Below are positions 5,828 to 11,124 of a stretch of 11,124 nt of DNA, piece by piece. The stretch spans positions 1 through 11,124 of the forward strand of contig JACQEF010000219.1 of the NCBI GenBank assembly GCA_016200745.1. The letters run 5' to 3'. Under the pieces are notes generated by a model, which had not been told where the DNA came from, did no database searches, and was given only the letters and a program-made list of their open reading frames with translations. The DNA comes from Chloroflexota bacterium. GTDB taxonomy: Bacteria; Chloroflexota; Limnocylindria; Limnocylindrales; CSP1-4. Positions within the stretch are counted from its first letter, which is position 1; each line of letters begins with the position of its first letter. Made by a program: the position numbers and the translations under genes.

Positions 5828-6690
5828 GCCTGCACCTCGCCGAACGATCCGGTCGGGCCACGACCGCCCGGGACGCCCGGCGACCGCTCGTCGTCGTCGC
5901 CGCCAGCCTCGACGACTTCAGCGTCCGCGACGTCCGTCGGCTGCAGCAGGCGCACCGCCTGGGCGACGTCCACCTGCGCCTGGCGTCGGACGAACTGGTC
6001 CGCGCACGGACGGGTCGGCCGCCGGCCCTTCCGGAACGGGAACGGTCGTTCCTCGCCGGGCATCTTCGGTACGTCGACAGTGTCGGCGTGGTCCGAACCG
6101 CCGAGGCTGCCGTCCGCCCGGTCCGGGCTCGGCGACCCGACATCGTCGTCGTCGATCCGGCGGACGACGACCCTCGGCTCGAGGCGGCCTGCTCGAGTCA
6201 TAAGGTGGCCTATCAATCGATCGCCGATTTCGCGCTGTCGGGCCTTCCCGAGGATCCCCTGCCCGAGTCCCCGCCGGCATTGCGGCGGGTGGTGGTCACC
6301 GGCTGTTTCGATTGGCTGCATTCCGGCCACATCCAGTTCTTCCTGGATGCCGCGGCCCTCGGCGAGCTGTACGTCGTGGTCGGCAGCGACCGGAACGTCC
6401 GGCTGCTGAAGGGTCCCGGGCATCCGCTGCGCAGTCAGGATGAACGGCGCTACATGGCGCAGTCGGTCCGCGCCGTCCACCGCGCCGAGGTGTCCACGGG
6501 AAGTGGCTGGATGGACGCCGAGCCGGAGATCGCGCGCATCCAGCCGCACGTCTACGTAGTCAACGAAGATGGCGACCAGCCGGACAAGCGGGCGTTCTGC
6601 CGCGCACACGGCCTCGACTACGTCGTCCTCCGACGCCGCCCGCATCGCGGCCTGCCGAGGCGGACGAGCACCGCGTTGCGCGGTTTCTAG
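5824..6690 (+). CDS. Cytidylyltransferase-like nucleotidyltransferase with degenerate N-terminal duplicate
   Basis: This 288-residue protein holds two copies of the RfaE/TagD-type nucleotidyltransferase fold, which joins NTP and a phosphorylated substrate. The C-terminal copy is intact: V-V-V-T-G-C-F-D-W-L-H166-S-G-H169 (HxGH motif), then G-S-D-R-N-V-R and K-G-P-G, and a final R-R-T-S-T-A-L-R-G-F resembling the family's RTxGxSTT loop. The N-terminal copy (23-60) aligns without gaps to 156-193 with 11 of 38 identities, including VVV, D, LG, SD and VR, but S-V-R-D replaces H-S-G-H, so it is presumably inactive. It then continues P-E-R-E-R-S-F-L-A-G-H-L-R-Y-V-D, also typical of the family. Its ATG overlaps the kinase stop, so the two are translationally coupled. 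Making an NDP-sugar for the epimerase is inferred, by analogy with bleomycin BlmC/BlmG. The nucleotide used is unknown. Confidence 0.85.
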   Translation: MSLHLAERSGRATTARDARRPLVVVAASLDDFSVRDVRRLQQAHRLGDVHLRLASDELVRARTGRPPALPERERSFLAGHLRYVDSVGVVRTAEAAVRPVRARRPDIVVVDPADDDPRLEAACSSHKVAYQSIADFALSGLPEDPLPESPPALRRVVVTGCFDWLHSGHIQFFLDAAALGELYVVVGSDRNVRLLKGPGHPLRSQDERRYMAQSVRAVHRAEVSTGSGWMDAEPEIARIQPHVYVVNEDGDQPDKRAFCRAHGLDYVVLRRRPHRGLPRRTSTALRGF

Positions 6691-6760
6691 CGGCCGTGAC
6701 AGCACGGCATCGCGAGGGCCGGGCCGTCGACCCACCCGCTCGGCGCCGGGAAAGGATTCG

Positions 6761-7237
6761 ATGCTCCGAACCACCTTGATCCACCCGCAGATCCTCGAGG
6801 CGCTGGCGGCCGCCGGCCACGGTTCGCTGGTGCTCATCAGCGATGCCAACTTCCCGAGCCTGACCGCTCCCCTTCATCACGCGCGGCGTGTCTACCTGAA
6901 CCTCCGGCCGGGGATGGTGACGGTCACCGACGTGCTCGATGCACTCGCCGAGGTGATCCCGATCGAACGCGTCGCGCTCATGGCCCCGGACGGTGGCGGC
7001 ATGCCGCCCGTCCAGGCCGACGTCACGCGGCTCCTGGGCGCCGACACCGTGATCGACCTGGTGGCGCGACACCAGTTCTATGCTGCGACGCGGACGGACG
7101 ACCTCGCGCTGGTCATCGTCACCGGCGACGATCGCTGGTATGCGAACGTTCTCCTGACGATCGGCGCGTTGCCCCCAGCGGAATCGCTGGAGGTGGTGAA
7201 TCAGGCACCTCGGGGACCGGCGACGGACATGCTGTAG
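6761..7237 (+). CDS. FucU/RbsD-family sugar mutarotase
   Basis: A 158-residue member of the RbsD/FucU family, cytosolic enzymes that interconvert the anomers of free sugars (fucose mutarotase, ribose pyranase). The start of the fold, H8-P-x-I-L-E-A-L, leads to G-H20-G and S-D28-A-N-F-P. His20 and Asp28 are the conserved catalytic pair, and D-A-x-F-P is closer to E. coli FucU than to RbsD. The C-terminal part has H-Q-F-Y, then V-I-V-T-G-D-D-R-W-Y127-A-N129-V-L-L, matching FucU's Y-G-N-I-L-L segment. The ATG is preceded by AAAGGA with 4 nt spacing. It lies 70 bp after the nucleotidyltransferase on the same strand and is probably the operon's last gene. Its 3' end overlaps the convergent lactonase gene by 37 bp. 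L-fucose or L-galactose as substrate is inference. Confidence 0.9.
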   Translation: MLRTTLIHPQILEALAAAGHGSLVLISDANFPSLTAPLHHARRVYLNLRPGMVTVTDVLDALAEVIPIERVALMAPDGGGMPPVQADVTRLLGADTVIDLVARHQFYAATRTDDLALVIVTGDDRWYANVLLTIGALPPAESLEVVNQAPRGPATDML

Positions 7238-8064
7238 ATCCGGGATGCGGTGGCACCGAGCACGGCATCCCGGTCGAGTGGCGTCAATGGAGACAGGAGC
7301 CGCTCCACGGCGCCGATGACGTCGCGGTAGGTGGACTGGGCCCGGCACACCGGCCAGTCGCTGCCGAACATCAGCCGGTCCGGTCCGAACGCCTCGAGCG
7401 CCGCGTCGACCGCCGGGCGGATCTCCGCAGGGGTCCAGCCGGGCCCGGCGGCCGTATCGAGCCCCGACAGCTTGGCCGAGACGTTCGGCCGGGCCGCCGC
7501 GCCGCGCAGCTGCTCCTGCCAGGTCGACCAGCCCTCCGAGCGGAACGGTGGATTCGCCAAGTGGTCCACCACGATCTCCAGGTCGGGATGACGGTCCGCG
7601 ACGACCGGAACGAGCCGCAGATGCTCCGGGAACACGGCCACGACTTCGAACACGAGCCCGTGCCGCGCGAGGACGTCGAGTCCGTCTGCGACATCGTCAC
7701 GGACGAGCCAGGCCGGATCGGGCTCACGGTGGATCAGGTGCCGGATCCCGCGGAGTCGCGGATGGGGACGCGTCGCGAGCGCGGCGTCGGCCAAGCGGGC
7801 GTCGGTCAGCGGCACCCAGCCGACGACCGCGCCGACGAACGGGTGGCGATCCGCCGTCGAGAGCATCGAATCGGTGTCGTCGAGCGTGTTGACCGTCTGG
7901 ACGAGGACGGTCGCCTGCACTCCTGCCGACGCCAGCTCCGGCTCGAGGTCGACCGGCCCGTACGTTCGGTAGATCGGCCCGTCGGCGGGCGTGGGCCACG
8001 CGTAGCGACCGCTGTCGATGTCCCAGAAATGCTGATGGGCATCGATCCGGCGCGGCTCCGTCAT
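7201..8064 (-). CDS. Amidohydrolase-2 family lactonase (L-fuconolactonase / L-rhamnonolactonase type)
   Basis: A 287-residue metal-dependent hydrolase of the amidohydrolase-2 group (COG3618 type), whose characterised members open sugar lactones such as L-fucono-1,5-lactone or L-rhamnono-1,4-lactone. Seen: I-D-A-H10-Q-H12-F-W-D at the N-terminus (metal-binding HxH), L-R-G-I-R-H109, V-F-E140, V-V-D-H168-L-A-N-P-P, and M-F-G-S-D236-W-P-V-C, where the aspartate is catalytic in the family. Length is normal. The frame stays open upstream to 8160, but MTEPRRIDAHQ is the natural N-terminus, and its ATG overlaps the stop of the upstream GntR gene (ATGA), which fixes the start. It is translationally coupled to the regulator. 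It would need a sugar dehydrogenase supplying the lactone, and none is in the window. The exact substrate cannot be read, though the neighbouring FucU-like mutarotase fits L-fucose or L-galactose. Confidence 0.88.
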   Translation of the reverse strand: MTEPRRIDAHQHFWDIDSGRYAWPTPADGPIYRTYGPVDLEPELASAGVQATVLVQTVNTLDDTDSMLSTADRHPFVGAVVGWVPLTDARLADAALATRPHPRLRGIRHLIHREPDPAWLVRDDVADGLDVLARHGLVFEVVAVFPEHLRLVPVVADRHPDLEIVVDHLANPPFRSEGWSTWQEQLRGAAARPNVSAKLSGLDTAAGPGWTPAEIRPAVDAALEAFGPDRLMFGSDWPVCRAQSTYRDVIGAVERLLSPLTPLDRDAVLGATASRIYSMSVAGPRGA

Positions 8065-8816
8065 CGTCGCGGGCGGGCCTTCCTGACGGGCTGCGGCGGG
8101 ACCGTCTCGACCGGCTCGGACGGAGGCGGGAGTCGATCGGCGAGGGCCTGTCGGAACCACGCCTCGGTCGTCGCGACATGGACGAGGGCGGCCGCTGCTG
8201 CCCGACCCGGATCGCGCGCGACCAGCGCGTCGAGGATGTCCTGGTGCTGGGCGACGGTCCGCGCCCCCGCACCCTCCTCCGCAACCCCTCGCCAGGCCCG
8301 GACACGGAGGGTGCGACTCGAGACGGCGCTCAGCATCGATGCCAGCGTCTCATTGCCCGAGCGGGCCGCGATCAGCCGGTGGAAGGCGGCGTCGTGTTCG
8401 ATGCGCTCGGCCTCGGAGCCCGCCTCGCGCATCTGCTGCAGGTAGGCGCGGAGCAGCGCCAGCGTCTCGTCGTCGATGCGTGCGGCAGCGAGGGCCGTCG
8501 CGGCCGGCTCCAGGATCTTCCGGACCCCGATCAACTCGAGCGAGAACCCTTCCTGCATCAGCTCGACGGCGGCGCCGAACCCTTCGAGCAGCAGCTCCGG
8601 CCGAAGACTCGTGACATACGTCCCGTCACCGCGCCGGACGTCGAGGACATGGACGGTGACGAGCGCCCGAACCGCCTCGCGGACCGTGTTGCGCGAAGCG
8701 CCCAGGAGCTGGGCGAGATCGCCCTCGGGTGGGAGGCGGGCACCGGGCTCCAGCTCTCCCCTGGCGATCATCTCGCGCATCTTCGCGATCGCGGCCTCGG
8801 TGAGCGGAGCAGCCAC
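8061..8816 (-). CDS. GntR-family transcriptional regulator, FadR (FCD) subfamily
   Basis: A 251-residue regulator with an N-terminal winged helix (about residues 5-70; G-x-L-x-P-G-A-R-L-P-P-E-G-D-L-A, then S-R-N-T-V-R-E-A-V-R-A-L, ending R-R-G-D-G-T-Y-V) and a C-terminal helical FCD ligand-binding domain. The likely metal ligands of FCD domains are present: D142 and H146 in E-H-D-A-A-F-H, H191 in Q-H-Q-D-I-L-D-A-L, and H213. FCD regulators usually sense carboxylated sugar acids or other small organic acids, which suits the downstream lactonase whose product would be an aldonate. The gene is divergent from the ABC importer, with a 177-bp shared intergenic region containing a candidate operator. 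It probably represses both directions until the sugar acid or sugar accumulates. The last 20 residues are Pro/Arg-rich and look unstructured. Confidence 0.93.
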   Translation of the reverse strand: MAAPLTEAAIAKMREMIARGELEPGARLPPEGDLAQLLGASRNTVREAVRALVTVHVLDVRRGDGTYVTSLRPELLLEGFGAAVELMQEGFSLELIGVRKILEPAATALAAARIDDETLALLRAYLQQMREAGSEAERIEHDAAFHRLIAARSGNETLASMLSAVSSRTLRVRAWRGVAEEGAGARTVAQHQDILDALVARDPGRAAAAALVHVATTEAWFRQALADRLPPPSEPVETVPPQPVRKARPRR

Positions 8817-8891
8817 GGCGTGACCTCAGCTGGTGGCGTCGGTTGACACGGCTCCGAAGATACCGCGACTCCGCCTTCGGAAGAATACCAC

Positions 8892-8908
8892 TAGACATCC
8901 GATGTATG
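8892..8908. promoter_or_regulatory. Candidate GntR operator in the divergent intergenic region
   Basis: ACATC (8895-8899) and GATGT (8901-8905) form a perfect inverted repeat around one base. The symmetry extends imperfectly to TAGACATC/GATGTATG (6 of 8). It lies between the GntR start (8816) and the importer start (8994), close to the middle of the 177-bp region, and about 35 bp before the best -10 candidate for the importer. FadR-subfamily regulators bind short palindromes of this kind, usually in such divergent regions. Only one clear copy was found. The rest of 8817-8993 holds an isolated TTGACA (8843-8848) without a partner -10. Confidence 0.55.
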
Positions 8909-8938
8909 GAGGCGTTATGGTCCGGACTCGACCTATTC

Positions 8939-8947
8939 TGTGATAAT
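8939..8947 (+). promoter_or_regulatory. Possible extended -10 promoter of the ABC importer operon
   Basis: TGTGATAAT fits an extended -10 element (TGn followed by a hexamer with five matches to TATAAT). No good -35 lies 16-18 bp upstream, but extended -10 promoters can do without one. A transcript would start near 8954 and leave a leader of about 40 nt before the importer ATG, which has GGAGG at 8983-8987. Confidence 0.4.
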
Positions 8948-8993
8948 TCCGCCTCAGACACCCGACTATTGGGTGCAGGTCTGGAGGAAGCCC

Positions 8994-10067
8994 ATGGAGC
9001 AGTCGACCGGCGCGTCGAGGGATTCGGGCGTGACGGCAACGCCCGTCGAGCACGGGCCCGAGACCACCGGACGCAGCCAACGCGACGGCTATCGGGGCCT
9101 GCAACTCGGCCTCACCGTGCTGCGCATCGGACCGCTGCTCATCCTCCTCGCCGTCGCCGTCGCGCTGTCATTCCTGTCGCCGTTCTTCCTGACCACGCGC
9201 AACCTCGGCAACGTCATGGCCGCGACCGCGGCGATCGCCGTCCTGTCGCTGGGACAGCTCCTGGTGATCCTGACCCGCGGGATCGACCTGTCCGTCGGAT
9301 CCACGCTCGCGCTCGCGTCCGTGGTCGGGGCGCTGGTGTTCACCACCGTCGACTCGGGTCCCGTGGTGATCCTGGCGATGCTGGCGACCGGCCTGCTGGT
9401 GGGAACCGTCAACGGGATCGTCTACGTCAAGGGCCGCCTCCCCCATCCGTTCATCATCACGCTGGCGATGCTGAGCATCGCCCGCGGCCTCGCCCTGTGG
9501 CTGTCCGGCGGCCAGCCCATCCGGGGCATGCCGCCCGTCGTCGATTCGATCGGTGGCGGTTCCATTGGCTGGTTTCCCGTCTCGGCGATCCTCATCCTCG
9601 GGATCGCGTTCCTCGTGTTCGTGCTCACAACGAGGATCGTCTGGGGTCGCTGGATCTACGCGGTGGGCGGGAACCCGGAGGCTGCCCGGCGGACCGGCAT
9701 CCCCGTCAACAAGGTCCTGATCTCCGTCTACGTCCTGAGCGGGCTGATGGCCGGCGTCGCCGGGATCATCACCGCCGGTCGGCTGGACGCGGGGTCGCCG
9801 ACGTTCGGGGAGCTCGCCGAGCTGGATTCGATCGCAGCCGTGGTGATCGGTGGCGCGAGCTTCCTCGGTGGTCGCGGCAACGTCCTCAACGCGCTCGTCG
9901 GGGCGGTGATGATCGGGGTCATCCGCAACGGGATGAACCTGCTCGCGGTCGACGCGTTCTTCCAGCTGATCATCATCGGCGTCGTTATCGTCCTCGCGGT
10001 CGAGGCGGATGTCCTGCGCGGCCACCTGGAGGATCGCTTCCGGGTTTTCGAGGCCGCGCGGTCATGA
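8994..10067 (+). CDS. Sugar ABC transporter permease (ribose/CUT2 type, RbsC-like)
   Basis: A 357-residue inner-membrane permease of the branched-chain/ribose type (BPD_transp_2 fold). A polar N-terminal tail of about 44 residues precedes the first membrane helix (about 45-62). The family signature R-N-L-G-N-V-M-A-A-T and the motif G-I-D-L-S-V-G-S (96-103) follow, then further hydrophobic helices, G-G-N-P-E-A-A-R-R-T-G-I (from residue 225, cytoplasmic loop contacting the ATPase) and the late F-L-G-G-R-G segment. ATG 8994 is chosen because GGAGG lies 6 nt before it; an upstream in-frame GTG at 8940 would overlap the promoter candidate. It is the first gene of the importer operon and its stop overlaps the ATPase start (ATGA). 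The GntR regulator is divergent. The substrate, probably a monosaccharide, is inferred from family and context. Confidence 0.95.
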   Translation: MEQSTGASRDSGVTATPVEHGPETTGRSQRDGYRGLQLGLTVLRIGPLLILLAVAVALSFLSPFFLTTRNLGNVMAATAAIAVLSLGQLLVILTRGIDLSVGSTLALASVVGALVFTTVDSGPVVILAMLATGLLVGTVNGIVYVKGRLPHPFIITLAMLSIARGLALWLSGGQPIRGMPPVVDSIGGGSIGWFPVSAILILGIAFLVFVLTTRIVWGRWIYAVGGNPEAARRTGIPVNKVLISVYVLSGLMAGVAGIITAGRLDAGSPTFGELAELDSIAAVVIGGASFLGGRGNVLNALVGAVMIGVIRNGMNLLAVDAFFQLIIIGVVIVLAVEADVLRGHLEDRFRVFEAARS

Positions 10068-10828
10068 CGTCGGTGACGGCGGTGCCCGCCCTGGCCGTTC
10101 GCGGCGCCACCAAGCGGTTCGGCGCCGTGCTCGCGCTCGACGGCGTCGACCTCGAGGTCCATCGCGGCCAGGTCGTCGCCCTGCTGGGCGACAACGGCGC
10201 GGGCAAGTCGACCCTCATCAAGTGCATCAGCGGCGTGCACCAGCTTGATGACGGGGTCATCGAGATGGACGGCTTGCCCACGGCGATCCATTCCCCGGCC
10301 CAGGCCCGGGACCTCGGCATCGAGACGGTCTACCAGGACCTGGCGCTCTTCGACAACCTCGGCCCGGCCGCCAACTTCTATGCCGGCCGCGAGGCCGCCG
10401 GGCCGCGTTGGCTTCCGACCTGGCTGCGCGTGCTCGACCGCAAGGGCATGGCCTCGAGGACCACGGAACTGCTCGATCGGCTCCAGGTCGGCCTGCCCGA
10501 CATGTCCAGCCAGGTCGGCCTGCTGTCGGGCGGACAGCGACAGGCGGTCGCGGTGGCTCGCGCGGCGGCGTTCGCCTCGAAGGTGGTGATCCTCGACGAG
10601 CCGACGGCGGCGCTCGGCCTTCGGGAATCGCGCCGCGTCCTGGACCTGATCAACCGGCTCCGCGAGCGGGATCACGCGGTGATCGTCATCTCGCACGCCC
10701 TCGACCACGTCATGGACATCGCGGATCGGGCGGTCGTGCTGCGCCGCGGCCGCAAGGTCGGCGAGGAGGTCCCGACTCGCGAGAACCAGCAGCGGATCGT
10801 GTCGCTGATCGTCGGAGGTGAAGGTTGA
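10064..10828 (+). CDS. Sugar ABC transporter ATP-binding protein, single domain
   Basis: A 254-residue ABC ATPase that powers the adjacent permease. Walker A is G42-D-N-G-A-G-K-S-T50, the Q-loop is Y-Q91-D, the signature is L-S155-G-G-Q-R-Q, Walker B is V-V-I-L-D178-E179-P-T, and the switch histidine is H211 in V-I-S-H. All catalytic residues are intact. The sequence resembles the N-terminal half of RbsA/MglA-type proteins, but there is only one ABC domain, as in the fructose importer FrcA, whereas RbsA has two in tandem. A functional importer would therefore use a homodimer. The ATG overlaps the permease stop, so the two are translationally coupled. Confidence 0.95.
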   Translation: MTSVTAVPALAVRGATKRFGAVLALDGVDLEVHRGQVVALLGDNGAGKSTLIKCISGVHQLDDGVIEMDGLPTAIHSPAQARDLGIETVYQDLALFDNLGPAANFYAGREAAGPRWLPTWLRVLDRKGMASRTTELLDRLQVGLPDMSSQVGLLSGGQRQAVAVARAAAFASKVVILDEPTAALGLRESRRVLDLINRLRERDHAVIVISHALDHVMDIADRAVVLRRGRKVGEEVPTRENQQRIVSLIVGGEG

Positions 10829-10876
10829 GTCGATGAGCCTTGCTGCCGTGCGACTCCACGTCGCCGGGCCCCAATC

Positions 10877-10895
10877 GACCGATCCCCCATCGGTC
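10877..10895 (+). repeat. Stem-loop between the ATPase and binding-protein genes
   Basis: GACCGAT (10877-10883) and ATCGGTC (10889-10895) pair perfectly over a CCCCC loop. It sits inside the 89-bp gap and ends 22 nt before the binding-protein start codon. No T-tract follows, so full termination is unlikely. Intercistronic hairpins of importer operons often stop 3' exonucleases or mark processing sites, which lets binding-protein and membrane-protein levels differ. That role is inferred here. The rest of 10829-10917 shows only the ribosome binding site AAGGAG at 10906-10911. Confidence 0.45.
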
Positions 10896-10917
10896 TCCGC
10901 CGTACAAGGAGAGGGAC

Positions 10918-11124
10918 ATGCTTAGGAGAACTGGCGGCCTGCTCATCGCCGTCGCCCTGATCGTGGGCGCCTGCTCGAGCACGGGTTCGAGCGCGGCGCC
11001 CAGCGCGGCGGCGCCCAGCGCGGCGGCGCCGAGTGCCGCAGCGCCAAGCGAGGCGGCACCCAGCGCCGCGGCGGGCAAGGTCAAGATCGGGTTCATCACC
11101 AAGTTCCCGGTCGACTTCTACGAC
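10918..11124 (+). CDS. Sugar ABC transporter substrate-binding lipoprotein (RbsB-like), 5' part only
   Basis: The first 69 codons of a periplasmic-binding-protein-like lipoprotein; the gene continues past the right edge. The signal peptide (M-L-R-R-T-G-G-L-L-I-A-V-A-L-I) ends in lipobox V-G-A-C19. Then comes a linker of five AAPSA-type units (26-50) and the mature fold start G-K-V-K-I-G-F-I-T-K-F-P-V-D-F-Y, which is typical of the first strand of RbsB-type sugar-binding proteins. ATG 10918 is supported by AAGGAG 6 nt upstream. It is the last of the three importer genes seen, after permease and ATPase. The protein would be anchored outside the membrane and capture the sugar. The substrate is not readable from this fragment. 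Confidence 0.9.
   Translation, partial: MLRRTGGLLIAVALIVGACSSTGSSAAPSAAAPSAAAPSAAAPSEAAPSAAAGKVKIGFITKFPVDFYD
10993..11067 (+). repeat. Five 15-bp tandem units encoding the lipoprotein linker
   Basis: Five in-frame copies of a 15-bp unit of form GCGGCGCCCAGCGCG encode AAPSA four times and AAPSE once. The first two copies are identical and later ones differ mostly at third codon positions, which suggests expansion by slippage followed by drift under selection for the peptide. The peptide is a flexible spacer between the lipidated cysteine and the binding domain. Confidence 0.8.

Noticed and set aside
8843..8848. TTGACA as the -35 of an importer or GntR promoter
   Set aside because: No -10-like hexamer lies 16-18 bp downstream on the plus strand, and it points away from the GntR gene.
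8843..10063. Upstream extension of the ATPase frame through the permease gene
   Set aside because: It is an out-of-frame reading of the permease with no homology. The ATPase begins at the ATG overlapping the permease stop.
10993..11067. Tandem repeat as a possible CRISPR or other spacer array
   Set aside because: The units are contiguous, 15 bp long, lack spacers and encode an in-frame lipoprotein linker.

Overview
The window is GC-rich, gene-dense bacterial DNA. Both substrate-binding lipoproteins carry a lipobox followed by a long Ser/Ala/Pro linker, GTG starts are used, and ATGA stop/start overlaps are common. This style is familiar from high-GC Chloroflexota (Limnocylindria-like) and some Actinomycetota. 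I lean to Chloroflexota from the AAPSA-type linkers, but no marker gene here settles it. No RNA genes, insertion sequences or CRISPR arrays were seen.

Left block (1-2463, minus strand): a LacI-family repressor reads into a family 1 (CUT1-type) sugar-binding lipoprotein that runs off the left edge. Two abutting operator-like dyads lie just upstream of the repressor start, which suggests autoregulation. A second, divergent LacI-family repressor (2605-3654, plus) ends in an 11-bp perfect inverted repeat that includes its stop codon.

Middle block (3750-7237, plus): two abutting LacI-type dyads of a different sequence precede four genes that look like one operon. They encode a GDP-mannose 3,5-epimerase homologue with the full plant-type catalytic set, a compact GHMP-family sugar kinase, a nucleotidyltransferase made of a degenerate and an intact copy of the same fold, and a FucU/RbsD-type sugar mutarotase.

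Right block (7201-11124): a FadR-type GntR regulator and an amidohydrolase-2 lactonase (L-fuconolactonase/L-rhamnonolactonase type) form a minus-strand pair joined by an ATGA overlap. Divergent from them is a ribose/CUT2-type ABC importer (permease, single-domain ATPase, then the binding protein, which is cut by the right edge). A short inverted repeat in the divergent intergenic region is the natural GntR operator candidate. The mutarotase and lactonase genes converge and overlap by 37 bp.

Working together (inference): the importer brings in a sugar, the mutarotase interconverts its anomers, and the kinase plus nucleotidyltransferase could activate it to an NDP-sugar that meets the epimerase. 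The lactonase represents an oxidative arm whose dehydrogenase and dehydratase are not in the window. FucU-like mutarotase, fuconolactonase-like lactonase and GME (whose product is GDP-L-galactose or GDP-L-gulose) all fit sugars of L-galactose/L-fucose configuration. This combined salvage/interconversion locus is the most interesting candidate system in the window.
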